From Trileptium ribeirensis (lineage: Eukaryota > Nematoda > Enoplea > Enoplida > Thoracostomopsidae), in NCBI GenBank assembly GCA_030248225.1, contig JASANE010000493.1, positions 124,001 through 188,000 of the forward strand: a stretch of DNA of 64,000 bases, in the 5' to 3' direction. Below the pieces are notes generated by a model. It was not told the origin of the DNA, did not search any database, and saw only the letters and a list, made by a program, of their open reading frames with translations. Made by a program: the position numbers and the translations under genes. Below, one piece after another: positions 25,395-35,639 of this stretch (position 1 is the first letter of the stretch; every line of letters starts with the position of its first letter).

Positions 25395-25691
25395 ATTCGC
25401 CGGAAACACTGATAATTTCATTGCAGAACGTGAACATCGCGTACAACTACACAATGTAGGAGAAATCGAATCAGATCCTGAATCTGAGCCCGAATGCCCG
25501 TCTGTTGTTGACTTTATTCCCGAAAAAGAAAGCGGTGATAGCGAAGATACGTCGGAAGTCAGCAGCAGTAATGACAATGTGGAAACTATAAAATGTCCAG
25601 TCTCCAGTCGTGTCCATACCCCAGTCCCTACTGGCAATGCAAGTCATATTGATGCTATCATGAAAACAGACGAGTGTTATTGCGGCGGTAA
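25395..25691 (+). pseudogene. Acidic linker of the transposase-like pseudogene
   Basis: An open frame shifted from the PWWP-like part contains ESDPESEPECPSVVDF and EKESGDSEDTSEVSSSNDN. The composition (Asp, Glu, Ser) is typical of linkers ahead of transposase cores. It runs into the left end of the palindromic element at about 25692. Confidence 0.55.
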
Positions 25692-26505
25692 CTACCAAAA
25701 ATTACCGGGTCTTTTCGGTTATCCCACTTCCCAGCCGAAATTTCTCCAATTTTGAAGGTACAGATAAAATTTTGGTACCAATCGATTCAGCTTAATGAGC
25801 TGGTTCAGAAATTATCCATTTTACCCACATCCCTGACAATTTTTTTTCGATTTTTAGAGGTCCCAGTGGTACCTTTTTTCGGAATATGGTCATATTGGGT
25901 CAGTTCGACTCGGCTTGATGAGTCATATCAATTGGTGTCTAATTTATTGAAATCTACCCTACCGTTAGAAATTTATGAGGGCCAATGCAACCCTGAGAGG
26001 CAGAAATAAAATGCAAGCCATAGGTATTCTAGGCATACTAAGCCTAAGCCTTAGTCTTAGCCTAAGCTAAGGTCTTTATACGAGACATACACTAAGCCTA
26101 ATCCTAAGTCGAGGGGCTGCCGTCCCCCGAACCCCAGCTCTAAGCTGTTCTTTTTTCTAACGTTATAACGCACGGCTCATCAGGGTTACTTGGACCCTAA
26201 TAACTTTGTAAGGGTGGTGTATATTGCAATAAATTACACACCAGTCGATTTGTCTCATCAATCCCAGTCTAATGGTGCTCATATGACCATATTCCGAAGA
26301 AAAAATGTTTGGGTTCCCAACGGAGGACCATTGGGACCTCAAAAAATCGAAAAAAAATTGTCAGGAATGAGGGTAAAATGGATATTTTCTGAGCCAGCTC
26401 ATCCAGCTGAATCGATTGGTACCAAAATTTTATCTGTACTTTTAAAATTGACGAAATTCCAGCTGGAGGATAACCGGAAAGACCCAAATTACCTTACCAA
26501 CGGTG
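25692..26505. mobile_element. Long palindromic (foldback) element, copy 2, inserted in the pseudogene
   Basis: The arms (about 25692-25990 and 26190-26505) are imperfect inverted copies. Both contain TTTGGTACCAATCGATTC and its complement, and the loop has GCCTAAGCCTTAG runs as in copy 1. There is no transposase. It interrupts the reading of the surrounding transposase-like pseudogene, so it is younger than that gene. I could not see a clean target duplication. Confidence 0.8.
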
Positions 26506-26517
26506 AATAGTCAGTCA

Positions 26518-26935
26518 CGCTTTAAAAAATACCGGACAAGCCTATATACGACGAAAACTGGAAAAGTCATTGCAGCGGCCGAATGTACAAAGGTTAGATG
26601 TAAATGCGACTCGAACGCGTGTAGCAAAACCAGCGAAGAACAACGTCATACTGTTTTCGCCACGCTTTGAGGACATGATATGGGTTACAACTCAGGTCGT
26701 TTTCAGCAGCAACAAAACTAAATTTATATTTCGGCACTACGAAAAAAACAGGCGATAGTTGCACAGGCATACGTGACACAACACGGAAGAAAAACCGAAA
26801 CGAAACCATGACCTATTCCTAACTATTGATTGACACAAAACAAAGGTGTGCACGCAGATACTTTGCGGAACATTAGGCATAACTGTCAACAGGGTAACCC
26901 GTCTTATCAATCGCCAAGATGTCTGAAATAATATC
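26518..26935 (+). pseudogene. Transposase-like pseudogene, N-terminal Cys-rich block
   Basis: The first frame gives NTGQAYIRRKTGKVIAAAEC followed by CKCDSNACSKTSEEQRHTVF. This matches the family block that starts Y-x-x-R-x-G-K and carries several cysteines, which may bind zinc. A stop follows. After a frameshift, TLGITVNRVTRLI (about 26870-26910) matches the family's next conserved block. At least one stop and one frameshift lie inside. Confidence 0.65.
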
Positions 26936-27013
26936 CCGCGTACTGACCTCTACGGAAAAAACATGTTCTTTTAAAATTGCCGACCAATAGTTGATGACCT
27001 TAGAATTTTTCAA

Positions 27014-27712
27014 GTGTCTTCTAGGAAATCACATTACCGCCGTAGCGACAGTTCGCGTCGCTGTCTGCAGCCCGAGTTGCGCACTCAATTATTGTACAGC
27101 GATTATCTTAGAACTCGCGAAAATCCGCTGAAATACTGGAATAATTTTGACATATGGCAGAATGATTTTAATTATTCATTCTCCGCCCTCCCCCTCCCCT
27201 AGAAACGACGTTTGCGAATCTTGTCACGATTACGAGCTCCTTCCTGCAACCGTGAAGCTCGAAAGAAGCGATGGACAACCCTCCTATTTGCGACGAATGC
27301 AGCAAGCATTCGACAGCAAAGTAAAGGATGGACAGCTTGTTGAATCCGACAGAGACATAATATGTGCAACCTTCGATATGCAGAAGGTGCTTGTCACCCC
27401 GTCTACCACCGTGAACAACATCAATTACCCAAGAAAACTCTCCACATACAATTTTACAATATGAGAGAAGGCCCAGCATTCATGTGTGCGTCGTTTAGAA
27501 TAAGTCCCGGGGACGGAAAGGCTCTGCTAAGACCGCCACTGCGATACGGACATGGCTGTTGTCGCTCCGGAAATAATTGCAACAAAATGATTCTATGCAG
27601 CGATATGGCCACCGGCCAGAACCGTCACAACACAGTGGCAACTATGTTTCTTAATTACTTCGCAACGCAAAATTATAGAGCTATTAAGCCAATGGAACAC
27701 AAGGTGGGTTGA
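27014..27712 (+). pseudogene. Transposase-like pseudogene, central block
   Basis: Three overlapping frames together cover KSHYRRSDSSRRCLQPELRT, then CHDYELLPATVKLE, then DMQKVLVTPSTTV with PRKLSTYNFTI, then MILCSDMATGQNRHNTV. The order and spacing match the central part of the family, where an Asp ahead of QKVL and the SD in the SDxxxGQN motif are likely catalytic acidic residues. Frames change near 27200 and 27480, so it cannot be translated continuously. Confidence 0.75.
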
Positions 27713-28255
27713 TGTTTACAGTTTGATCCCGCTTATGGGGCCCTGTATCGTCAAAAATTTATTAACTACTAAACCGGCTTATGTTTACCGATTTATGATT
27801 TATTTTGTATAGAATTGCTGTAAAATAGCAGTACATCCTTCTGTAGCTTAACGCTGCTTTACCAGTCGTGATTCCGTATATCGTCAATAAACTATTAGCT
27901 GCTGCATTGACTAATATTTATAAATTTTGCAACCAATTATTGGTTTAAAACAGTGTATACAATGCATCCTTTTGTAGAATAATGCATTTTCTGAAATCCT
28001 GTATCGTTAATAAATTATTTATTAGATGTTGTATCGGTTTATGCATCCGTCATGAGAGCTAATTTCTGAACCGTGGTCGTTAAACAAAATTGTTCGATAA
28101 CTTGGTGTATGTACATTGATATTTTTCGTATAGCGCATATATTTTGATGTAACTAACATTTAGTCCTGTGATTTCTACTACAAGTTGTACGTTACTGTAC
28201 GTGTATAATATGTATGATTTGATAAATTTCGAGTCCACTTTTTTGTTTATGGAAA
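27713..28255. other. Degenerate stretch between two transposase-like blocks
   Basis: AT-rich sequence with several loosely repeated TGTATCGT.AATAAATTA units. It could be a decayed intron (a GTGGGT follows the preceding open frame) or inserted DNA. No protein similarity seen. Confidence 0.4.
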
Positions 28256-28269
28256 GCGTAGTCCCATAT

Positions 28270-28566
28270 GTAAGTGGGTAACGTACAATAGCAGAACGCA
28301 TCAAAGGCAAAGAACAGCAATATACTACACCGGATTGGGTCAAGATCATGACCGAAAGGAACTACATGGTGATCGAGGCCAAAATCGGGTGTTGGCTAGA
28401 TTTTCAAGCCCTTGCGGATAAAATCACGAAGAACGGCAATACCACGGATAATTTTTTTAAATTTAACATTTTTTGGTCATTGGAAAAAGAGAACGTGTTC
28501 TTCTATTTTTGTGTGACCAAAATGGCCGTAGCGTTACCGTCGGTGAGTAATTGCTATCATCTTTAA
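28270..28566 (+). pseudogene. Transposase-like pseudogene, C-terminal block
   Basis: The frame gives TIAERIKGKEQQYTTPDWVK and then a region in which VIEAKIGCWLDFQALADKI matches the family's block after the H-S-x-I-E motif. The Glu in AER may correspond to the third catalytic acidic residue. The preceding Gly-His motif is not visible. The frame runs on to 28566 with little further similarity. Confidence 0.6.
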
Positions 28567-28967
28567 AGAGTCTCTGAGAGCTGAATTTGAAACAACGAAA
28601 TGGTCATTAAGCGCAGAGTATCCATATTCTTTCGCTTCTCCTAGTTTGTGAGTTCCTAATATATGATACACAACACACCAGAAATGACTGTCGCAACTTC
28701 AGCGAGCGAGTGGCTCGCTCGATATTTCTAAAAAATAAATTAATAATAAGCCATATTTTAGAGCAAATTTATTTCGACCAAGTCGCGAGCGAGCGATAGT
28801 CACTTTTGGCGGGTACTATATAAACATTAGCGGAGAAGTTTTAGCCCAAATAATGAAGAATACAGTGATAAAAAATTGCACGTCATAAAAATTTTTAAAT
28901 TCGGAAAATTAAATTAATGTGCATTTTGAAATAAATAACGAACGAGCATGGATTAGGTTCTAGTATG

Positions 28968-29060
28968 CCCCAGCCTTAATTTTGCCAATTTTGAAGACAT
29001 AGGGATGATTTTAGTACATATGAACCGTTCGATTCAGCTCATCCAGGATACTAATAAATT
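28968..29060. repeat. Single-arm fragment of the palindromic element family
   Basis: CCCCAGCCTTAATTTTGCCA, then a TTTTGAAGA motif and TCGATTCAGCTCATCC, match the outer arm of copies 1 and 2. No opposite arm is seen nearby, so this is a truncated copy. Confidence 0.55.
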
Positions 29061-29094
29061 GTCCGTTTCGGCTATATGATACATGGGGAACCGT

Positions 29095-29240
29095 GGGCAC
29101 GAACTGATGAGAAGACAAAATTTGTACCTGGGGGCATGAACTGGAAGGTATTTGTGGGAGACCCCTATACCTGCCCCCTTCCTTTTATTTGGAGTAGCCA
29201 GTCCAGTATATAAGTACTGTTACTTTCAATAAATCCTGCA
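29095..29240 (+). promoter_or_regulatory. TATA-like motif with close AATAAA, possible LTR relic
   Basis: TATATAAG at 29207-29214 is followed by AATAAA at 29228-29233, within a GC-richer island of about 120 bp. The pairing suggests a small LTR relic, but I see no second copy and no termini. Confidence 0.2.
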
Positions 29241-30044
29241 ACCCTGAATTCTTTTATATTCACACCTATACCACTTCCTTCCTTGCAAATAAACTGAATA
29301 TGGTAAATTCCAACGAACCAAAGACTCAAAAGCTTCGAAATTTATAAATCACAACGTTCGCGAAAAATTTGAATTTAGGGGACCATTTTGTACGTGGCAG
29401 GCTCTTAGAACTTGCTGAGTGGGATGCATGCCACACAAATACTGCTGTTTTCATCGTATTCAGCAACCCCGAAACCTCACTCATTCCATACCTTTACGTC
29501 TACTATATTGAAAAAATGCATGTGGCGCTTTGTAACTAAAAATGTCGGCGACGTACACGTAATATGTAAATGACACTATCCATCAATTAGTATCGATAAC
29601 GTGGAATTTTGGACAACAAACTCTTGAAACACCCCTAACACAAAGCTATTTGGAAAACTAGATTCAATTACAGATCAAATCAAAATCTGTAAAAAACCTA
29701 AACCAAATTACAAGTTAAGCGTGAAAAAGTCAAAACAAACAGACCAGAGAATTTTTCAACAGTTAAGCGCTACACGAAATTCTGTTTCATGCCAAATTTT
29801 GATGAAATCTTTGTTGAAAATAATTATACATTTTAATTGTAAAAATTCCATTTTATTCATGCCACGGTAAGTACGAAGGCTATGTTGTTTCATAATTTAG
29901 CATAAACGCTGATCAATCGTCACCCATCAAAATCGGTTGACAAAATTAAAACTGATACGTTCGCTGCTGTATAATCGTATCGATATTGCTTCGAATTTCT
30001 ACACAGTGCCTTAAATGAAAAAGAACAAGACAAACATCTCATAC

Positions 30045-30099
30045 CTAATATTATAGATGCCGCACTCCGAAGTTTAGTCAACTTTGATCCAGTTGCCAT
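30045..30099 (-). CDS. NUDT19: NUDT19-like exon 1, start codon
   Basis: 18 codons plus one base: MATGSKLTKLRSAASIIL. The SAASIIL strand is the conserved N-terminal signature of NUDT19 proteins, where a short leader precedes a W/L-R-x-A-A-S-hydrophobic strand. The donor GTATGA leaves phase 1, and joining to exon 2 gives an Ala codon, so the reading continues ...IILAAGKRAL. A longer in-frame Met lies 26 codons upstream (30177). I chose the downstream Met because family leaders are short. Joined, the five exons make about 199 residues against roughly 350-380 for full-length relatives. Confidence 0.85.
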
Positions 30100-30212
30100 T
30101 CTATAAGTTTCATCTATACAGTAGAAATGATCTAAAACATAATTAGCAAAAATAAGGAGTATTCGAGTAGTTTCCAATCCGGTCCATTCCGATCTATTAC
30201 AACATACGTGTC

Positions 30213-31053
30213 CAGTGCCGTAGATTTTGTTTAAAATCTGGGGGGTTGATAAGTTTTCGGAAAAAATCTGAATGTTATTGGCCTTCAGCTTATCGGAACT
30301 TTACACTTTGTAATAGACCTATAGCTAAGGGGGGGGTTGGGGTAGGGGCGAGCGGTGCCTCCGCATGTAACTATCCTTGTCCCACTGTGAGGGATGGCAG
30401 AGTATGAAGAGAATACGCGATGGAGATATGGATCTTATAAATCTCGATCAACTCTTCTAACATACATATGTATAAAGGTAAATATGTCGATATACATATG
30501 TATTTATACTAGGTGGGTTTATTAAGCTATATATATTTATGTTTCTTAAAAAGTTACACTATACCCATATACTTATATAAAAATGAAACTATTAAAAATA
30601 GACATAAACAATTAGCATGTTAATCAACGTCTGTAGGAATACGATATGACTGCAATGTATTTTCAAATAAGAGAACAGCAAATGAATATTGTGGATTTCG
30701 CAGCCCGACTGGTTCCATACCAAAGAGGTGGGATGTTTAAATATCATGTTGGGTACGCAAAACTAGATTTGACGTTGATACATTTTTTCACGATGCTACC
30801 TCTAAAAGCAAAACCAACTTTGCTCTGCCAACCAACGCAGTGTATATTTAGCGTTGGCGACATACTGAATTTTTAGGAAAAAATACGAGCACTTTGTGAC
30901 ATTCCGCGTTCCGTTAAATAACAAGCAGTCTATAAGTGGCAGATCGAACCTAAATCTTCCGAACAGTGGGGGGTTGCCATAACGAGCCAACTCTGTTGTC
31001 AAAATTATGGGGGAGGGGTTAAAACACCCAACCCCCCTAAATCTACGCCCATG
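30213..31053. mobile_element. Possible hAT-like non-autonomous element
   Basis: The left end CAGTGCCGTAGATTTTG and the reverse complement of the right end CATGGGCGTAGATTTAGGG share a CCGTAGATTT/GCGTAGATTT core followed by GGGGGGTT. That resembles hAT-type termini. Flanking target duplication is not convincing, and open frames inside match nothing known. Confidence 0.4.
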
Positions 31054-32487
31054 CCAGCGTCCGATGACGATTGCCCAGCACCAGATGAGTGGAACAACTA
31101 GACCATTGAATCGGAGAAATGGTCGACGTATAACATCATGGAAGCTGGCATCTGACAGCATGCAACATTCAAACATACCCATCATTTTGTCGATCCTGAA
31201 AGCCGTGCCCACACAGGCACGGAAGTTTACATGGTGGAATATTAAAATGCGAAACAAGAAACATCTTATTTTTACACTATAATTGAATTCATATCTCTGT
31301 GGATTTATAAAATGACGCCGTAAGGCAGCAGAAGACCCTTCATCACCAAAAGTTTATTCACAGTTGAAACATTTTACTCAAAATTTGACCTCAAATTTTT
31401 ATGAAAAGTTGAAAGCACTTTTTGCGTTTTTGGTGAATTGCAACGTGCTAATAATGTTCAAATTTTTGTAGCGTATCAGCAAACCGGAAACCACCAGATC
31501 TAAAAAATTGAACTAAAATTTACGATCCAATGTTTGAAGAATGCCGATTTGCCAGATTTTTCATTACAAACTGCAGTCACATATTTATCGAATTTTGACC
31601 TCAGAATTTGAGCAAAAAGTTTGAACGTGTCAACCCAGATTTGTACTAAACGATATCCTCGCCTTTTGGCCACTGAAAGAAGCTGATATGTGATTAGAGG
31701 CGTGCAAAAGCGATAGGCAGATTAGCAGGCATTCCCACTTTTTACTGACAAACGTGAAAATACTAACTAATGGATTACAACAAAATTAATGTAAACGACC
31801 GGCCCCCTCCACTTTTGAAGAACTAGCGACGTCTCTGGATGTCATACTGTGTAATTCGCCACAATACGCTAACAAAAACAGAATTAGCAATTTTTGTTGA
31901 TATTGTCATTTCAAGATGATTTCCCTGCTAGATTAGAGTGACCTTTTCTTTGCAGGGGTTTCAACTCTACACGGAATATCAAGCATCGTGTCCAGAAGCT
32001 GCTCTTTATGTTATTTAACATTATAATTACAAAGTATTGTTATCAGGCAATCACATTTCAGCTACTTGTTCAGTTAGTCAATCACTATGTGCTCAAGTAG
32101 CCAATCAAATTCCGGCAGATACCGTAGGCTTTTCATGTAACCACTAGTAACACAAAAGACGTGATTTTCAAAGGGTAATTGTGTTGTTTCAAAATTTGAG
32201 CTCATACTTTTTCAGGTAATACACCTCGACGATGATTGGCAAAATGGATATCCTTGAAAAGTTTGACCAGTGTTCACAATGTCAAACTTACGAAAATGCA
32301 AAAACTATGCTTTCAAATTTTGATTAAAATTTGAGCAAAAGTTTGAGCGTGAGAAAACGTCTTTAATAATTTCTCATAATGTACAGATCAATCCAGTTTA
32401 ACGTAAATACGGTGGGAAAGATTATTATAAAATTATACATCTATCGAAAATATTTTTCGAAAATTTTCGGTAGCAAAAGGCTGTGTG
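31054..32487. other. Intergenic AT-rich stretch
   Basis: No gene recognised. The phrase CAAAATTTGA..TCAAATTTT(G/A)A..AAAAGTTTGA recurs around 31380, 31600, 32200 and 32320, suggesting an old degenerate repeat. Confidence 0.4.
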
Positions 32488-32916
32488 CAGGGGCGGACCC
32501 AGGGGGGGATAGGGGGATATATCCCCCCACCAGAATTTTTTGGAAAAAATTTTTTGGCTTCAAAAAACAAAAAAGGAGCGAAAAAAAACGAAAAACGTTT
32601 TTCATCTTTAATAAAACTTGTTTGTTTTTGATACCCACAGGGATTTTACGTGTGCATATACACATACTTGCGCACGTTGCATTCGCTCCAGGTTGTCTGT
32701 TGTTGCATTCGCTCCAGGTTGTCTGTTTGTCTGAATGTTTTTGTTTGTAAGTGGGCATTTGTAGCGTTACGCGTTATTGGTTCTGTTGTTGTTGGCTTGT
32801 CGCACCGCGTGCAGCCACGTAAGCTAGGAGTGGCTGCTGCGTTGAATGTCATAGCTAGGTGTATATTTTGCAGGTTGGTGAAATAGGGAGCTTTAAGGGT
32901 GGGGTTGCCAAAAATG

Positions 32917-33268
32917 TTTTTCAGGACCAAAAAATCGAAAAATAGGGGGTCCCCCTGGCCAAAATTTTTTTGGCATAAATACTTCGAAATTTTTTACAGG
33001 CTTCGTGTGTACTACCTAAAATAATAAAGTAACTATGATTACTGACTTTGGGCCAAATAAAAGTTTTTCTGTGGCGCAGTTAGCACTATTTATTTTTCTA
33101 AATTAACAGACAATGCTTTAGCAGTGAAATATAAGATATAAGTGTAATATGAAATATAAGTGTTTTGAGTCTGAAAAGTAAAAATGATTTTCAGGACCAA
33201 AAAATCGAAAAATAGGGGGGTCCCCCTGGCCAAATTTTTTTTGTACAAATACTTAGAAATTTTTTGCC
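32917..33268. repeat. Internal direct repeat of the hAT element
   Basis: 32920-32995 and 33190-33265 are near-identical, about 270 bp apart. Both start TTCAGGACCAAAAAATCG, contain GGGGGTCCCCCTGGCC and end in AAATTTTTT runs. They could be subterminal transposase-binding repeats or a small internal duplication. Confidence 0.85.
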
Positions 33269-33426
33269 CGGTTTTGTATATTGTATTCGCTGTCTAAAGT
33301 ATTAAGGTATTAAATTTTGGGACATTTTGGGAGATTTTTCCCGACAAGGTTAGAGTAATACATTTTTCGAATTTGAGAAATATTGTTTCTACAGTTGAAG
33401 TTTCAATATTTTAGTTGTTCTAAAAA

Positions 33427-34041
33427 ATGTCAGAGCCAAAAAAACTAAAAATCAGTGACTATTTTACCGCTCGCGCACCCGACAACTCAAGTAGTGAGGC
33501 CGGGCCATCAACGTCTAATACTGATGATAATGCTGACAGTAGTAATACAGAACCTCCTCCTTCTACACCTGCCCCTGCCCTTGCTAGCCGAGAAACCCAA
33601 CAGCTACAAACAGATGCTGCAGCCAATGGCATCGGGCGTATTTTCAAAAATGGTCGGCGCGACTATGGCTTGCTGTCAGGTTTAACGGATGATGAAAAAC
33701 GGCTACTGTTATCTGCCCACCTCAACACGACCTATCACAAATCAGAGCAGACGTCTGCCGACAACTTTTTGATGGCGTTGCAAAACAGCACTGATATTAG
33801 AGCAACACTGGACACAGAACGCCGCAGACACGTCCAAGCCCAACGCGATCGTCTTACGCCAATAATAAAAACTACGATTCTGTGCGGGCAATTGGGTATT
33901 GCCTATCGTGGCAAACGAGACGACGGTAATATCGATCTCGACTCCCCTTTATGTAGGCTTTATTGCACATGTGAATATATACTACATTATTTTTGTTTTA
34001 TGTTATTTTTAATAAAAATGTATATATACATTTTATTTTAA
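33427..34041 (+). CDS. Truncated hAT transposase, N-terminal DUF4371-like region
   Basis: 204 codons. The start MSEPKKLKISDYF and a Ser/Thr/Pro-rich segment are followed by HKSEQTSADNFLMALQNS and then LTPIIKTTILCGQLGIAYRG plus KRDDG. These match the start of the DUF4371 region found in hAT transposases of the ZMYM-like/P52rIPK group, where an E/S-x-x-x-A-D-N-F, an I-x-x-T-I-L-C-G-x-Q-G and a G-x-x-D-D-G occur in this order. After residue ~180 the sequence becomes a hydrophobic tail with no family match, so the catalytic core and C-terminal dimerisation domain are deleted. It cannot transpose by itself. The start Met is the first in frame and precedes a plausible leader. Confidence 0.85.
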   Translation: MSEPKKLKISDYFTARAPDNSSSEAGPSTSNTDDNADSSNTEPPPSTPAPALASRETQQLQTDAAANGIGRIFKNGRRDYGLLSGLTDDEKRLLLSAHLNTTYHKSEQTSADNFLMALQNSTDIRATLDTERRRHVQAQRDRLTPIIKTTILCGQLGIAYRGKRDDGNIDLDSPLCRLYCTCEYILHYFCFMLFLIKMYIYILF

Positions 34042-34190
34042 GGGAAAAATTGATTATGTGAGTTCATAGGCAATATATCGTCAATATGATGCAATTACAA
34101 GTCTGGAGTCAATCGAACACATATTTCAAACATCAAAAATTTTTGGTATCCCCCCCACCAGAAAATCCTGGGTCCGCCACTGGCTGTGTG

Positions 34191-35279
34191 TAATTAAAAA
34201 AATTGTCACAACTACGGCCATAATGAACATTTTCTAAACACCTTGTCGAGATGAGTCTACCAAAATTGTCGCTGTATCTTTAAAATTGATAATTTTCAGG
34301 CTGTGGGTGCAACCATTTTTCAAGCTAATTTTTTTCAAATATTTAAATAGTACATTATGTATGATACATAAACAAAAAAAATCGAAAAATGTCAAATTCA
34401 ACCCGTCTGACTTGATGAGCTCAGTCGAATGATTCCAAATATGTAACGTTGTAACTGTAAAGTATTGTCAATTTCACGATGCTTGAACTAAAGGGAAAAT
34501 ACAGAGTCGCAGCTAAATGAAATTATACGACTGTATGATTAGCGCTGTAAATAATTGTCCATCGTTTCTATTGACTTGTTTGAGGAACATTAGTATTTCT
34601 ATATATGTACTTTGTTTGTATAAAACTCGAACAGAGAAAGAGACGCAAAAACACTGTTTATGTGATGATGAGTAAATTACAAATGGGAGTGCTTTGTGCT
34701 TATAAATCCTACACGTACAAAGTCCAAGGTCCCACTAGCGATAGCGGGTGCTTCGGGGAGGGAACCTTCGGCCTTCCCAAGGATGTGGATCAGCCCGTCG
34801 GTGGAGCGGAAGGTCGTCCGGAGGCAGGTATAATTATCGAAATTTTTTGGAACTCAAAGGTTTTGTTAATTTTTAACAATATTCCGGTTTTTGTCATTTC
34901 TCCACCGATTTTTTCGCTTTTCTCAGATTAAATTCCAGTCTCCTTTTTGCCTATATCCCCAATTTTGCCGTGATTTTGCACGATATCGGCGCTGTGGAAA
35001 GGGTCGGACCCTCAGGGTGGCGGAGATTGTATCGAGATACCTCTCAGGGGATCAGCGTTGCTCCGCGACGGAGAAGGGAGGACCGAGCCTCAAGACGAAA
35101 ATCCCCTCTCTCCCCTGTAAGCATGTATGCTTTAAACCGAAACGCGTTACAATCTGTAAACCAGGAAAGGCGCACCCAGAACTTACCCGGTTCCGTCTCT
35201 CTTGTTCACTTTTACTATAATTTTTGTAAACACTACACATAGGAGTTCATGGGTGTCGTCTTATGCGCGAGTAAACTTA
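34191..35279. other. Intergenic stretch with GC-rich islands
   Basis: Two GC-rich islands (about 34720-34830 and 34990-35110) carry overlapping open frames (34605-34931, 34891-35220, 34970-35242). None resembles a known protein. Part of 34230-34460 has loose similarity to an arm of the palindrome family. Confidence 0.35.
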
Positions 35280-35632
35280 AAATGACCACGGCAACAATGC
35301 TATTTTGTATTTTTCAATAAAATTTGTTACGGAACGCTTTTTGGTTAATTGAAATTCGGCGTAAAACTGTTCGCGAACACAGCGCTCGCGATTGAAATCT
35401 AACCATTTTGTGTTAGCGAAAACTGAACTAAAATTTCCAAAATGTTTGAGAACTAAAATTTGTAGATTTGATTGTGACGTCACTTTTGCATTAAATTTGT
35501 TCGCGAACACTGTATAATCCAAATTTAAATGATAACACATTAGGGAACAGAATTTCAGCAAACTGAAATCGCCAAAATTCTGTTCGAACACAAGGTCTAA
35601 TTTCTGGCACTTGTATTTGATTTTGCCAATTT
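35280..35632 (+). repeat. Dispersed repeat family R1, copy A
   Basis: Matches 40608-40955 in the opposite orientation. Shared landmarks are GAACGCTTTTTGG, ATTCGGCGTAAAACTGTT, TGACGTCACTTTTGCATTAAA, GTTCGCGAACACTG, and TAATTTCTGGCACTTG. The last minus-strand open frame here (35277-35591) is a by-product. It is probably a MITE. Confidence 0.8.
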
Positions 35633-35639
35633 TCGGTTA

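Larger units (their letters stand above)
25203..28566 (+). pseudogene. Decayed transposase-like gene with PWWP-like start
   Basis: Segments of one protein lie in order on the plus strand, in shifting frames: a PWWP-like start, an acidic linker, a basic Cys-rich block, a KSHYRRSDSSRR block, the QKVL...PRKLSTYNFTI block and a downstream TIAERIKGKEQQYTTPDW block. The pattern matches a large family of DDE-transposase-like proteins common in arthropod and other invertebrate genomes; I cannot name the superfamily with certainty. Several stops and frameshifts break it, and a palindromic element sits in the middle. It lies inside intron 1 of the NUDT19-like gene on the opposite strand. At the DNA level it is not translatable as one protein. 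Confidence 0.75.
28567..30044. other. NUDT19-like intron 1, 5' part
   Basis: No exon recognised. It holds a fragment of the palindrome family near 28970-29060 and an LTR-like promoter motif near 29207. The rest is AT-rich and unique in this window. Confidence 0.5.
32488..34182 (+). mobile_element. hAT-type DNA transposon with perfect 8-bp target duplication
   Basis: Bounded by CAGGGGCGGACCCAGG on the left and, on the opposite strand at the right, CAGTGGCGGACCCAGG. The 8-bp GCTGTGTG is repeated exactly on both sides (32480-32487 and 34183-34190). The CAG-start TIRs, the 8-bp duplication and the ORF inside (33427-34041) together identify the hAT superfamily. At 1.7 kb it is much shorter than an autonomous copy, and the ORF keeps only the N-terminal part, so this is an internally deleted derivative. 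Confidence 0.93.

Noticed and set aside
30802..31257. 151-codon minus-strand frame as a gene.
   Set aside because: It overlaps a possible hAT-like terminus, shows no domain, and has atypical composition.
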